Positions 33,393-42,244 of a stretch of 63,635 bases of DNA are shown here, in pieces. The stretch comes from Erysipelotrichaceae bacterium (GTDB lineage: Bacteria; Bacillota; Clostridia; TANB77; CAG-508). The DNA lies in NCBI GenBank assembly GCA_021769225.1, contig JAETTH010000003.1, positions 1-63,635 of the forward strand. Direction: 5' to 3'. The first letter of the stretch is position 1; the number at the start of each line of letters is the position of its first letter. The translations under genes were made by a program, and so were the position numbers. The notes under the pieces were generated by a model, which was not told where the DNA came from, did no database searches, and saw nothing but the letters and a program-made list of their open reading frames with translations.

Positions 33393-33686
33393 TTAAACTA
33401 CTCTGTGCTTTTTTATTTCAGTTGCTGGTGGTATTAGTGGACTATAATTTTCTCCGTCAAATACTTGTACTTCAACATTTCTTGTTAGTATATCAGTGTA
33501 ACTGTATGTGACATTTCTTTCATTTTCTTCATATTTTACTACGAAAATATTTGGATAAACTTTTTCTATTGTAGCTTCTTTTTCAAAGGTTTTACTTCTA
33601 CCTAAAGAACCTTTTACAATTATCTTTTGCCCCATTTTACCTTCAATATCTGTCTTTAAATTTGTAATGTCCTCTCTGCAAATCAT
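33393..33686 (-). CDS. veg: Veg family protein
   Basis: Veg is a small conserved Firmicute protein linked to biofilm regulation. Family features seen: an N-terminal DITNLKTDIEGKMGQKIIVKG, then LGRSKTFEKEATIEKVYPNIFVV, and VTYSYTDILTRNVEV. Length 97. It lies downstream of yabG on the same strand, reproducing the yabG-veg adjacency known from Bacillus. Confidence 0.93.
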   Translation of the reverse strand: MICREDITNLKTDIEGKMGQKIIVKGSLGRSKTFEKEATIEKVYPNIFVVKYEENERNVTYSYTDILTRNVEVQVFDGENYSPLIPPATEIKKHRVV

Positions 33687-33860
33687 AATATCACCTACTT
33701 TATTAAGATGGGCTCATTGTATCATTTTTTGGGTAAAATGTCAAAATAGACAGAAAGTTGTAAAATGCTTGTTTTGCTTGGTATTCTAAGGATGTTCCTG
33801 CTTTCTTTTTCAAATATTACATTTGTGTTACATTAATATTACATAACTGTTACATATAAG

Positions 33861-33899
33861 AAAAAGATAGTGGTTTTACTATTTTTCCTCTATCTTTTT
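33861..33899 (-). terminator. Terminator after yabG
   Basis: AAAAAGATAG and CTATCTTTTT form a 10-bp stem with T residues on the minus strand, six bases beyond the yabG stop. The 33687-33860 gap carries no other recognisable feature. Confidence 0.8.
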
Positions 33900-33904
33900 C
33901 CCTC

Positions 33905-34762
33905 TTATTGGAGATAAATTGTTTTTTTACCCCTTGCTCCACTTCCGCCAATTCCTTTTGTTCCATCTCTTAGTTCTCCTGCAATATCTTGAATACTAAC
34001 ATATTTGTAGTCTTCTGTTGTTGCTATTTTTTCTGCTACAATAAGTGGATCAGAAAAATCAATTAATACTCTTGCAGGTGATGATGCAAAATTTGCTCCG
34101 GCACTCATGATTGCTTCAAAGAAACTTTGACATGCTCCGGCAAAAATGACTAAATCTTTTTTTCCATTTGCCCATTTTCTCGCTTCTATAACAGTGTCTA
34201 TGAAATGTTTGGAATTTCGATAATTATGAATATCATTATATCCTGTTCCACTTTTTATCATCCCATCATGACCTGTAATAACTAAAATGTCTGGATTATA
34301 TTTTTCTAATAGAGATGTAATATATCTTGCTTGTCTATTTTCTGAAATATTTTTCACAACTGCATCTAATCCTAAGTCTTTATAATATCTTTGCGATTTT
34401 TCACTATATTTTCGATCACCGTCTAAATGTAATATTTTCCCTGTGTAGATTACTTCTTTGCTCCTTTTTCCTTGTTCTGATTTTAGTATCGCATAGCATT
34501 TTTCTTTATTACAAACACACTTTTTTACTCTAGATGCTAATTTATTATCTAAACTTCTTAAGTTGTTTTCCACTCTTTCTTGTGAGATGACTTCTAAGTC
34601 AGAAAGTGGGCTGTCTGCTACAATTCGAATGGTTAGTCCTTTTAATATGGCATAACTTTCTTTTTGACTTCCTCTGATAATTTTTTCAACAATAAATAAG
34701 ATATCTTTTCCATATGATTTTCTTCCTACAATGTCTCCTTTTTTAATTCTCATTCTTCTCAC
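33905..34762 (-). CDS. yabG: Sporulation-specific cysteine protease YabG
   Basis: YabG processes coat proteins and, in Clostridioides, pre-proteins of the germination pathway. The N-terminal KKGDIVGRKSYGKDILFIVE, the line KILHLDGDRKYSEKSQRYY, PDILVITGHDGMI (candidate catalytic His) and FAGACQSFFEAIMSAGANFA (candidate catalytic Cys) are the conserved blocks, ending in GSGARGKKTIYL. Length 285. A start three codons later (MRIKKGD) is equally possible. Confidence 0.95.
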   Translation of the reverse strand: MRRMRIKKGDIVGRKSYGKDILFIVEKIIRGSQKESYAILKGLTIRIVADSPLSDLEVISQERVENNLRSLDNKLASRVKKCVCNKEKCYAILKSEQGKRSKEVIYTGKILHLDGDRKYSEKSQRYYKDLGLDAVVKNISENRQARYITSLLEKYNPDILVITGHDGMIKSGTGYNDIHNYRNSKHFIDTVIEARKWANGKKDLVIFAGACQSFFEAIMSAGANFASSPARVLIDFSDPLIVAEKIATTEDYKYVSIQDIAGELRDGTKGIGGSGARGKKTIYLQ

Positions 34763-35014
34763 CTCTAAATTTCCAATAGGACTACTATATACTATGCTTT
34801 TTTTGTCGAATCGTGTCAGTTTATTTTTGATTTATTTCTCCAAATCACTTGTTTATTTTTCTCTTTTATGATATAGTTGATGAGAAGTTTAAAAAGGCTT
34901 CAGAATTTAGTTATTTATTGAGATCATTATTTCCTTCTTTTTAGAAAAAAGAGTCATAGAGGGTCGTTGTAAGTAAAATGAATTCTAACATTAAAAGAAG
35001 GAGGTATTTCTATA

Positions 35015-35185
35015 ATGGAAGATAAAACATTAGTATGTAAAGATTGTGGTGCTGAATTTGTTTTCACAGCTGGTGAACAAGAATTTTATGCATCTAAAGG
35101 TTTTGAAAATGAACCACAAAGATGTCCAGCTTGTAGAAAAGCTAGAAAAGAAGCTAGAAGAAATAATCACAACAATAATTATTAA
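35015..35185 (+). CDS. 56-residue zinc-ribbon protein
   Basis: An excellent ribosome site (AGAAGGAGGT) precedes an ATG at 35015. The product starts MEDKTLVCKDCGAEFVFTAG and has a second pair CPAC, giving CxxC-x(n)-CxxC, followed by a basic tail (RKARKEARRNNHNNN). This matches the small probable-zinc-ribbon family often found in Clostridia; no function is established. A terminator follows at 35192. The 34763-35014 upstream gap is about 250 bases and may contain a promoter (TTGTTT-17-TATAGT) and a long leader. Confidence 0.88.
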   Translation: MEDKTLVCKDCGAEFVFTAGEQEFYASKGFENEPQRCPACRKARKEARRNNHNNNY

Positions 35186-35191
35186 TTTTAA

Positions 35192-35226
35192 AAGCTACCA
35201 ATTTTATTTTGGTAGCTTCTTTTTTA
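35192..35226 (+). terminator. Terminator after the zinc-ribbon gene
   Basis: AAGCTACCAA pairs with TTGGTAGCTT around a 7-base loop and is followed by CTTTTTT. Confidence 0.85.
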
Positions 35227-35229
35227 TAT

Positions 35230-35496
35230 TTATCCCACTTTATGATTTTCATGGCTATATTTTAATTTAGTAGCCATCCCTCCTCGAATGTGTCTTTCGG
35301 CTTTATTTTCATCTAAGATTTCTCTTACTTCTTTTGCTAGAATTGGATTTATCTTCAGTAGTCTTTCACTGACATCTTTATGGACTGTACTTTTACTAAT
35401 TCCAAATTTTTTTGCTGCTCCTCTTACGGTATCTTTGCTATCTATGATATATTGTGCTAGATTAATGGCACGTTCTTCTATATATATTTTTCCCAA
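35230..35496 (-). CDS. spoIIID: Sporulation transcriptional regulator SpoIIID
   Basis: SpoIIID is a mother-cell regulator that acts between sigma-E and sigma-K. The helix-turn-helix reads VRGAAKKFGISKSTVHKDVSERL, followed by the family tail HIRGGMATKLKYSH. The start is a TTG at 35496 behind AAGGGGG, giving 88 residues. It is convergent with the zinc-ribbon gene. Confidence 0.97.
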   Translation of the reverse strand: MGKIYIEERAINLAQYIIDSKDTVRGAAKKFGISKSTVHKDVSERLLKINPILAKEVREILDENKAERHIRGGMATKLKYSHENHKVG

Positions 35497-35565
35497 ATGA
35501 AAAACCCCCTTAGAAATACGATGTTTTCTACATTGTATTCGTAAGGAAGTTATCTTAGAACATTT

Positions 35566-36489
35566 CTATTTTATATTTTCTTTTATCCAATTTAGTACAA
35601 ATTCATATACTTCTTGTCTGTTTTTTTCATTTAACATTTCATGTCTTCCATTTTCAAAGAATTTTAAAGTAATATTGTTATTTCCTGCTTTTCTTAGCAT
35701 CTCATATACTCTTTTAACACCTGTTTCTTGTTCTCCTACTGGATCAAGACTTCCTGAAAAAATGAGAATTGGAACATGCAAAGTATTATTAATATTCTCC
35801 TGTTTAGCAAGCCATTTGGTTCCTTGTAGTAAGTCTAAATATGCTTGTAAAGTAAAGTTTTTTCCACACTTTTCGTCTTGGATAAATTTTATTACTTCGT
35901 TTTCGTCTGAGGTTGTCCAATCTGCTTTTGTTTTGGTTGGTTTAAATTTTCTGTTAAAAGAGCCTACTACTAAATATTCAATTAGTTTACTTCGATATTG
36001 CTTTCCTAGGAAATTTTCCATGATTTTAATTAAAGCAATTCCTGGGGTTAAACCTTTTACTTGACCACTGGTTCCTGAAATAATGATTCCACTAATATTA
36101 TCTTGATATTTAGCTACATAGGTCCTTACCAATAGTGAACCCATACTATGTCCCAAAATGATATATGGTAGTCCTAAATATTCTTGTTGCATTTGATTTT
36201 GTATGCGATGAATATCTTCTACTAGATAGTCCCATCCATTCTGGTTTGAAAAATGCCCTAGTTCTTCTTCTGTTTTGGCTGTGTTTCCATGTCCTAGGTG
36301 GTCATGTCCAATGACAATATACCCATGTTTTACCAAGAAGTTTGCAAAATCACTATATCGTCCAATATGTTCTTGCATTCCATGGACAATTTGGATTACT
36401 CCTTTATATTCTTCTTTAGATTCATCTATCCATTTTCTTGCAGAAATATTTCTTCCTTCAGAAGATTGAATCTCAAATTTTATTTCCAT
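35566..36489 (-). CDS. Alpha/beta hydrolase (monoacylglycerol lipase/lysophospholipase type)
   Basis: The 307-residue hydrolase has IVHGMQEHIGRYSDFANFL, the oxyanion region GHDHLGHGNT, the nucleophile elbow ILGHSMGSLLV, the acid in FSGSLDPVGEQ, and the catalytic His in FFENGRHEMLNE. This matches the lysophospholipase/monoglyceride-lipase group (Hydrolase_4). No signal peptide, so cytoplasmic. Ribosome site AAGGAGG. It follows tsaC by 14 bases. Confidence 0.93.
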   Translation of the reverse strand: MEIKFEIQSSEGRNISARKWIDESKEEYKGVIQIVHGMQEHIGRYSDFANFLVKHGYIVIGHDHLGHGNTAKTEEELGHFSNQNGWDYLVEDIHRIQNQMQQEYLGLPYIILGHSMGSLLVRTYVAKYQDNISGIIISGTSGQVKGLTPGIALIKIMENFLGKQYRSKLIEYLVVGSFNRKFKPTKTKADWTTSDENEVIKFIQDEKCGKNFTLQAYLDLLQGTKWLAKQENINNTLHVPILIFSGSLDPVGEQETGVKRVYEMLRKAGNNNITLKFFENGRHEMLNEKNRQEVYEFVLNWIKENIK

Positions 36490-36503
36490 TTTTCCTCCTT
36501 TTT

Positions 36504-37544
36504 CTATAGAATTTCGATATAATTATATTCACATGCTCGAAGAAGCCTGTTCATAATAGCAAGTCCTAGTCCTTGTTTTTCTACTCCTTCTATCAAAGCA
36601 ATGTCTACTTGATAGGTATCTACTTTTCTTAGTAAAGTAAATATATTTTTGGATATTTCTTCCAGTGTTGTTCCTAATTCTAGTTTTTTATCTGTTTGAT
36701 AATATGGTAGGTTTTCTTTTCTTCCTATCACTAGAGAATTTGGATTTGCTTGGATTTGCTGGTTAATGTATTTTATCATTTTTTCTTTGTCTGTTCCGTA
36801 AATTAGCATACATTTTGTTTTGGGTGCATAATGTCGATATTTCATACCAGGTGAACGGATGATTTCGTCTTTTTCTATTTTCCCTAAAACATGTTTGTCA
36901 ATTACAACATCTCCCGTAACCTTTGCTATTTGCTCTGCTGTTATTTTTCCTGGTCTTAGGATATGAACTTTTTTATCAATTACTCGAACTACTGTTGATT
37001 CTAATCCAATATCACACTCTCCACCATCTATTCTGTATGCTACTTTACCTTCAAATTCTTGTCTTATATCTGCTAAGTTTGTTCCACTTGGCCTTCCTGA
37101 AATGTTTGCACTTGGTGCAGCAATGGGAACTTTTGCCTGTTGAATTAACACTCTTGCAATTTGATTACTTGGCATGCGTATTCCTACCGTATCTAATCCG
37201 GCTGATGTTACACTTGGAATTATGTCTTTCTTTTTTAGAATAATAGTAAGTGGACCTGGCCAAAACACATTCATTAGTTTTTGCTCTATCTCTCCTATTT
37301 CTTCTACCAAATTATCTAACATAGAAAAATCTGCTATATGCACAATTAATGGATTATCTTGTGCTCTTCCTTTTGCGATAAAAATGCTTTTTACAGCTTG
37401 GCTATCTAATGCATTTGCAGCAAGCCCATATACGGTCTCAGTTGGCATTAATACAAGTTTTCCTTCTGTAATTGCCTTTGCTGCTGGTTTTAGGATTTTA
37501 GCTAAGTCTTTTTCTTCTCTTGCATCAATCTGTTTTGTTTTCAC
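36504..37544 (-). CDS. tsaC: Threonylcarbamoyl-AMP synthase, Sua5 type
   Basis: This enzyme makes threonylcarbamoyl-AMP for the t6A37 tRNA modification. The YrdC domain (about 1-205) has MPTETVYGLAANA, KGRAQDNPLIVHI, WPGPLTIILKK, VGIRMPSN and APSANISGRPSGT. A linker RSPGMKYRHYAPK leads to the C-terminal Sua5 domain (about 235-346). The start is GTG at 37544 after AAGAAGG. It is downstream of gatD with 13 bases between. Confidence 0.96.
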   Translation of the reverse strand: MKTKQIDAREEKDLAKILKPAAKAITEGKLVLMPTETVYGLAANALDSQAVKSIFIAKGRAQDNPLIVHIADFSMLDNLVEEIGEIEQKLMNVFWPGPLTIILKKKDIIPSVTSAGLDTVGIRMPSNQIARVLIQQAKVPIAAPSANISGRPSGTNLADIRQEFEGKVAYRIDGGECDIGLESTVVRVIDKKVHILRPGKITAEQIAKVTGDVVIDKHVLGKIEKDEIIRSPGMKYRHYAPKTKCMLIYGTDKEKMIKYINQQIQANPNSLVIGRKENLPYYQTDKKLELGTTLEEISKNIFTLLRKVDTYQVDIALIEGVEKQGLGLAIMNRLLRACEYNYIEIL

Positions 37545-37557
37545 TTTTTTGCCTTCT

Positions 37558-38259
37558 TTATTTTACTAATCTTTCAAATTCTTTTAATCTTTTTTCATAT
37601 GCTTTCATAATTTCCTCTTCAAATGCAAGTTTTGGATTTTCTACTCCCATACTATTTAGTAAATATTTTGTAAAAAGAGGATTTAAAATTAGGATTGGTC
37701 CTAATAAATAAGTACCTATGAAGTTATTAATTTTAACTCCCTCAAAACTAGATTGTTTATTTAATCCTGCCCCCATCCTATTTTTTAGGAAATAGCAATC
37801 ACGATTATCTCCATAACTTTGTGTAAATTGACTCTTAAAACCTACTATTTTCATTTCATAAAATTCACCTAAAATCATGTCATTAAAACGATGAAACATA
37901 TCTCTTTTGCTAGTAATTGGAATTAATCCTAAGGCTTCTATTTTTCTTCCATCTTCATTTTCAATCTCTTTTCCTAATATTTCAAAGCTGTTTCCAGTAA
38001 ATAGAAAATTGGTTCCTTGATCGATTAATTCTTTTAATCGTTCTTTATACTCCATAAATTTTTCGATAACTTTTTCTTGCATTCTTTCAGTCATTGGTCC
38101 TAAATAGATTAGATCCATCTCTTCTGTTGCAAATTTAGGTATACTGTTAAATTCTGTTTCTATAAACTCTGCATCTGGCAAACATTTTTTTAAGTAAGTG
38201 ATATTACTAATATCACCATATAGATTACAAAATTCAGGGAATAGTACTTCTATTTTCAT
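37558..38259 (-). CDS. gatD: GatD-like glutamine amidotransferase subunit lacking catalytic Cys and His
   Basis: GatD releases ammonia from glutamine for MurT, which amidates D-Glu of lipid II. The fold and partner are clear: FPEFCNLYGDISNITYLKKC at the start, GRKIEALGLIPITSKRD in the middle, and GTYLLGPILILNPLFTKYLL near the end. However, the nucleophile elbow, normally CGGYQFLG, reads GNSFEILG here, so the Cys is Gly, and the normal GTYLHGP is GTYLLGP, so the His is Leu. The protein is therefore probably not a glutaminase. It overlaps murT by 4 bases. It may act as a structural subunit with free ammonia as donor, or the reaction may have changed. Confidence 0.85.
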   Translation of the reverse strand: MKIEVLFPEFCNLYGDISNITYLKKCLPDAEFIETEFNSIPKFATEEMDLIYLGPMTERMQEKVIEKFMEYKERLKELIDQGTNFLFTGNSFEILGKEIENEDGRKIEALGLIPITSKRDMFHRFNDMILGEFYEMKIVGFKSQFTQSYGDNRDCYFLKNRMGAGLNKQSSFEGVKINNFIGTYLLGPILILNPLFTKYLLNSMGVENPKLAFEEEIMKAYEKRLKEFERLVK

Positions 38260-39632
38260 TTACTTTCTCCCCCTTCTAATATATTTCTTACCTGTTCTTT
38301 GATTTTTTTTGCTACTTCAAATTTCCACATGTCATGAAGGAAGAATATCTTTTCTGCTTCATCAAGTTTTAACTTGTTTGCTACTTGTTCTTCTTTTTCT
38401 AGAGCTACTATTTTGTTTTCTTCAATTCCTGCAATTAATAGTCTTAGCTTCATATCTAGATATCTTGGTCCTGCTACAATAATTTGTACAATGTTTGGCT
38501 CTTTTAATAGTTCAAAATCTGTATCATATAACCAAGTGATGTTTTCAGATGCATCACGGTTATCTTCTACATCATCTAGAGTAAGTACAACAATTTTCTT
38601 TCCAGGCTCTTGTCTTACATAGTCCATTACTCTAGAACATGCAATTGGATTTTGTCCTTTGGCAAGATGAAGAATTATAGTTTTATCTTTTATTTTTTCT
38701 TCTGAAAATCTGGTTTCTACAATTTTTAAATTAACAATTGCATTTGTAATTTGTTCTTTTGTAAGTCCAAATTCTCTAAGAACTGTAATTGCTGCAAGTT
38801 CATTATATATGTTGATTAAACTATTGGATACTAATGGATAGATTTCTTCTTTTCCTTTTACCAAAATTCTCATACGATTTTCTTCTTTTTCTATTTTTTG
38901 TACTAAGTAGTCTGCCTCATGTGATTTAAAATCACAGTTTGGGCAATGTGCTTTTCCAAAGTGGTTATATCTGTAATATTCATATTGTAATTTTGTACTA
39001 CAATTTGGACAAACAATAATGTCATGTACAATATTGATACTTTCCTTAGTATCTGTTTCTAATCGATCAATTCCAAAGTAGACTCTTTTATTTTCTTTTG
39101 CTAGATTACTAGAGATTAGATCATCTGCATTTAGTATTAGTTTTGATTTTTCTGGAATACTACTATTTAAAATGTCAACGATAAAATCTATATGGGCATT
39201 TCTTTTGCTAGAATCACGAAATAGATTCGTACAAACAATATAATCTGGCTGAATATATGGATAAATTAGTTTTGAGCTTCTTTCATCAATTTCAAATATG
39301 GCTAGTTTCTTTCTCTGCTCTCCTTTTAGATTAGCACCAGTAATTAGACTTGCTGTAATTCCAGATTGAATATTTGAGCCAAGTCTATTATCTAATAACT
39401 CATAACCATTTTGTGTTAAAATATCATTTATCATATTGCATACTGTTGTTTTTCCATTGGTTCCTGTTACACCAATAATCTTTTCTGGTTTTCCAATTTG
39501 CTCTAAAAAATCTGGGCATATTTTAAGTGCTATTTTTCCCGGCATAAAAGTAGCATTTCTTTTCATTAATTTTAGTCCATGAATCGCAAGTTTTGCCATC
39601 CATAGTGCGATATAAAAACGAAAGCTTTTCAT
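38256..39632 (-). CDS. murT: Mur ligase family protein MurT (lipid II isoglutaminyl synthase)
   Basis: MurT is the ATP-using subunit of the MurT-GatD complex. The ATP loop reads GVTGTNGKTTVCNMI; the central domain carries the MurT-specific four-Cys ribbon (VCPNCSTKL and AHCPNCDFK, about residues 210-232). The C-terminal domain (DUF1727) contains the conserved Asp-rich LTLDDVEDNRDASENITWLYD. Length 458. It overlaps gatD, consistent with one complex. Ribosome site GAGGAAAC is moderate. Confidence 0.95.
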   Translation of the reverse strand: MKSFRFYIALWMAKLAIHGLKLMKRNATFMPGKIALKICPDFLEQIGKPEKIIGVTGTNGKTTVCNMINDILTQNGYELLDNRLGSNIQSGITASLITGANLKGEQRKKLAIFEIDERSSKLIYPYIQPDYIVCTNLFRDSSKRNAHIDFIVDILNSSIPEKSKLILNADDLISSNLAKENKRVYFGIDRLETDTKESINIVHDIIVCPNCSTKLQYEYYRYNHFGKAHCPNCDFKSHEADYLVQKIEKEENRMRILVKGKEEIYPLVSNSLINIYNELAAITVLREFGLTKEQITNAIVNLKIVETRFSEEKIKDKTIILHLAKGQNPIACSRVMDYVRQEPGKKIVVLTLDDVEDNRDASENITWLYDTDFELLKEPNIVQIIVAGPRYLDMKLRLLIAGIEENKIVALEKEEQVANKLKLDEAEKIFFLHDMWKFEVAKKIKEQVRNILEGGESK

Positions 39633-39651
39633 TTGGTTTCCTCTTTTCTTC

Positions 39652-40065
39652 TTATCTTTCTCCTACCTGTTTATCTATCTCTTTAAACGTTTCATTAACA
39701 ATCTCTTCTAATGTCTCAATTAATCTTCTTCCTTGATGTTTTTCATCTGTTCTTTCTTTTTCTTCTGTTCTTTTAAATGCTTCCTTTAATTTTTCTAAGA
39801 TATGCAATTCAGGATAACAAATAATAATGTCAGCTAATTCGGCTACACAATCTGTATATATTTTTTCTGCTTCCATAAATTCTTTCTGTGCTTGCTCATA
39901 TTCGGCATCTTGTTTATCTGTAAAAGCTTTTCTTGAACGCTCTTGTTCTGCATCAATTCTTTCTAATGTTCTAGAAGCTGTTTTTTGATCACTTCTTGCA
40001 TTACAAGCTTGTCTTACTAAATTAGAAATATACTTTCCCTCTGTTACATCAATATTACGATCCAT
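39652..40065 (-). CDS. Hypothetical coiled-coil protein
   Basis: The ATG at 40065 follows AAAGGTGTGGGG and gives 137 residues opening MDRNIDVTEGKYISNLVRQA. The rest is highly charged and mostly helical (RTLERIDAEQERSRKAFTDK, EFMEAEKIYTDCVAELADII, then an Arg/Glu-rich tail), suggesting a coiled coil. No membrane segment or known motif. It lies between recO and murT and may be read with murT (20-base gap). Confidence 0.7.
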   Translation of the reverse strand: MDRNIDVTEGKYISNLVRQACNARSDQKTASRTLERIDAEQERSRKAFTDKQDAEYEQAQKEFMEAEKIYTDCVAELADIIICYPELHILEKLKEAFKRTEEKERTDEKHQGRRLIETLEEIVNETFKEIDKQVGER

Positions 40066-40177
40066 TTTCCCCACACCTTTCTTAATATCTCCTATTTTAT
40101 CTTTATTTTTCTGATTTATCAAGTAAATATTCATATTTTTAAGCTTTTTTTAAGTAAATTGTGTTTTAAGACAAAAT

Positions 40178-40219
40178 AAAAAGATCAAATAGGATTTTTC
40201 TTCTTCTTTCTGATCTTTT
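40178..40219 (-). terminator. Terminator at the end of recO
   Basis: AAAAGATCA and TGATCTTTT form the stem and overlap the recO stop codon; the loop is about 24 bases, so it is weaker than others here. Confidence 0.55.
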
Positions 40220-40946
40220 AAAATAGGTTTTCTAATTTATATTCTTTTTCTAATTTATTATTGAAATACAGTTTAGAAATGAGTTCTAATTCTTTTAGGG
40301 AATCTTCTGATATATGAAAAGAATACAGTTTTTTGGCAGGTGCTAGGACTATATATTGAATTGCTTTTTGTGTTGTTTTACTCATTTTAATAGCAGATTT
40401 ATCTTGTCTTCCACAAGCACTACATTTTATTCCATTATCTTTTAAACTAAAATAGCTAATATCTTCTTGTTCCTTACAACTTACACATTCCTTTACTTTT
40501 GGTGTAAATCCTAATAGGCTTAAAAGTCTTATTTTAAATACGGCAAGGATAAAGTCTAAGTTTTCATCTGTTTCTGAAATCATGTATAACGTATTAAGAT
40601 ATAGCTGTAGAATTTTATAGCAGTTCTGATTTTCAGTTGTTACATCATAAATGATTTTATTAATATGCATTGCATATTTTAATTTATCTAAATCTATACG
40701 TATATTATAGAAAAGCTCAATTGTTTCAACTGAATTGATATGGTAATTCTCTCCTCCTTTAAATAACATATATTCTCCAAAACAAAAAAGCTGTGTTCCT
40801 GCCATTAATTGGCTCTTTGGTTTTCTGGCACCTTTTGCTACACAACTAATTTTTCCATATCCAGGGGTTAAAAGAGTTACCATTTTATCATAATCCCCCA
40901 TATTACTTTCTGCAATTATAATTCCACTTTGTTTTACTGTTCCCAT
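40218..40946 (-). CDS. recO: DNA repair protein RecO
   Basis: RecO anneals DNA strands and loads RecA with RecR. An N-terminal OB fold (KQSGIIIAESNMGDYDKMVT, then LTPGYGKISCVAKGARKPKS) is followed by a helical domain with the zinc motif CVSCKEQ and CSACG (about 160-185). Length 242. In Firmicutes recO is commonly near era and yqzL, both of which lie 1.3-2.5 kb away here. Confidence 0.95.
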   Translation of the reverse strand: MGTVKQSGIIIAESNMGDYDKMVTLLTPGYGKISCVAKGARKPKSQLMAGTQLFCFGEYMLFKGGENYHINSVETIELFYNIRIDLDKLKYAMHINKIIYDVTTENQNCYKILQLYLNTLYMISETDENLDFILAVFKIRLLSLLGFTPKVKECVSCKEQEDISYFSLKDNGIKCSACGRQDKSAIKMSKTTQKAIQYIVLAPAKKLYSFHISEDSLKELELISKLYFNNKLEKEYKLENLF

Positions 40947-41049
40947 TTTCTTTTTCCTCTGCTTTTCATTTTACATGATTTAAGTTCTTTTTTCAAGCAA
41001 TTTGCTATGTATTCTTTATTTTGCTATTTCTATTATTAAAAGAAAATAA

Positions 41050-41087
41050 GACTAATAGACTAGGATTTTCCCTTTAGTCTATTAGTC
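41050..41087 (-). terminator. Terminator after the second prepilin-like gene
   Basis: GACTAATAGACTA and TAGTCTATTAGTC form a perfect 13-bp stem around a 12-base loop, 16 bases past the stop at 41103. Apart from this hairpin the 40947-41102 gap is empty. Confidence 0.8.
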
Positions 41088-41102
41088 CCGTTTTATCTAT
41101 TT

Positions 41103-41978
41103 TTAGGAAGGTTTTGGAAGAGTAATCCAGTGTTCTGGAATTTGCTCAAATCGGTTTAATTTGGTACAATTAGCATAACAACCTTCTCCTCCTGTTGTTT
41201 CTGTAATTCCTGCTCTTCCTTCTTCCCATAATTTAATTGGTTCTCCAGTTAAATTGTTACAATCCGTAAATGTTCCCCAAGATGTTGTTACATTTGGACA
41301 ATTTGCAAATAAATTAGATGGTATACTTGTTAAGGAACTACATCCAGAAAATGTTTCAAAAAAAGAATCTACATTTACAAAGCTATTCTTGGTCGGACTT
41401 GCTATCCTTCTTAAATTGATGCAATCGGTTAACTTTACATTTGTTAGTCCTGTACTTCCCCATTGTTCTATTTCTATAATACTTTCAGGTTTAATACCAC
41501 CATAGTATTTTACTTTTATACCTGTACAAGTTCCGCTTATTGTCACGGTATATTCCTTATTAACTTCTGCATAGGTATGAGTAATAGATTCTCCATTTTG
41601 TGTTTCATCTCTCTAATCTACTGTATATCCTCTCTCTACATTAAACTCTTTTTCTGGATTTGGAAGTGTAATTGTTTTATTTTCTCCTGAATTGAATACA
41701 ATTTTGATTGATTTTTGTGTTTCTGTTTCTTCTGCTAATTCGCTCTTTAATTGTTCTTCTAAAAAGTCATCTACTTTATTAAACATTAATTGTTCATTTA
41801 ATGCCGCCTCTTCTGTTTTATCTCTTGCTTCTGTCGCTGTTTGTATAATTCCATTTGGTCCTAGTATCATAGATAATGTGATTCCTGCTAAGATTAGTAG
41901 TACAATAATTGTAATAATTAGAGCTATTAATGTGATACCTTTTTCTTCTTTTACCTTTCTTAATATTTCTTTGCTCAT
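41103..41978 (-). pseudogene. Prepilin-like surface protein with BspA-type repeats, interrupted by an amber codon
   Basis: The first part (41613-41978) has the prepilin-like start EKGITLIALIITIIVLLILA followed by LGPNGIIQTATEARDKTEE, as in the gene at 9816. It ends at a TAG (41613-41615) in ERGYTVD-stop-RDETQNGESITHTYAE. The same frame continues to 41103 as a BspA/PKD-like domain (EYTVTISGTCTGIKV, FSGCSSLTSIPSNLFANCPN). Related proteins have VDWGDG-like text there, so TAG probably replaced TGG (Trp). Restored length is 291 residues. Ribosome site AAGGAGG. Either a nonsense mutant, a sequence error, or read through. Confidence 0.85.
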
Positions 41979-42079
41979 TTTTCTTTTCCTCCTTTTCTAT
42001 TTTTTGATTTATATTTATTATGAGATTGTTAAAATAGTTTTTATTTTTTATCCTGAATCTAATCTAATTTTTTCCATGC

Positions 42080-42118
42080 AAAAAGGACAGACTATTTTGA
42101 AACATAGTCTATCCTTTT
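42080..42118 (-). terminator. Intrinsic terminator of mini-gene copy 3
   Basis: AAAAGGATAGACTAT pairs with ATAGTCTGTCCTTTT (one T-G pair) around an 8-base loop on the minus strand. Stem sequence and the 3' flank GCATGGAAAAAAT are nearly identical to those of copy 2 at 12043-12081. Confidence 0.8.
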
Positions 42119-42151
42119 TTATTCTTTTGATTATTTTATTATTCTTTAATT

Positions 42152-42199
42152 CTAATTGTGTGTTACAGCCACAAGGCTTTTAGCATATTTTGGTTTCAT
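42152..42199 (-). CDS. Leader-like mini-ORF, copy 3 (short AC tract)
   Basis: Starting at an ATG at 42199 behind AGAGGAAG, the ORF reads MKPKYAKSLVAVTHN and stops. Only three AC units are present, so the Thr-His tail is lost and the conserved AATTAG after the tract supplies the stop. The core nucleotides AAAAGCCTTGTGGCTG keep the 4-bp stem AGCC/GGCT seen in the other copies. No good promoter was seen: TTGAAA is present but lacks a -10. It may be a decayed copy; the prepilin-like gene downstream is itself interrupted. Confidence 0.45.
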   Translation of the reverse strand: MKPKYAKSLVAVTHN

Positions 42200-42244
42200 A
42201 TTTTCTTCCTCTTTTGTTTCTTTTTTGTTTTGATTTCAACTAAA

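Noticed and set aside
35675..36064. 129-residue + strand open frame
   Set aside because: It is antisense to the clearly conserved alpha/beta hydrolase and has no ribosome site.
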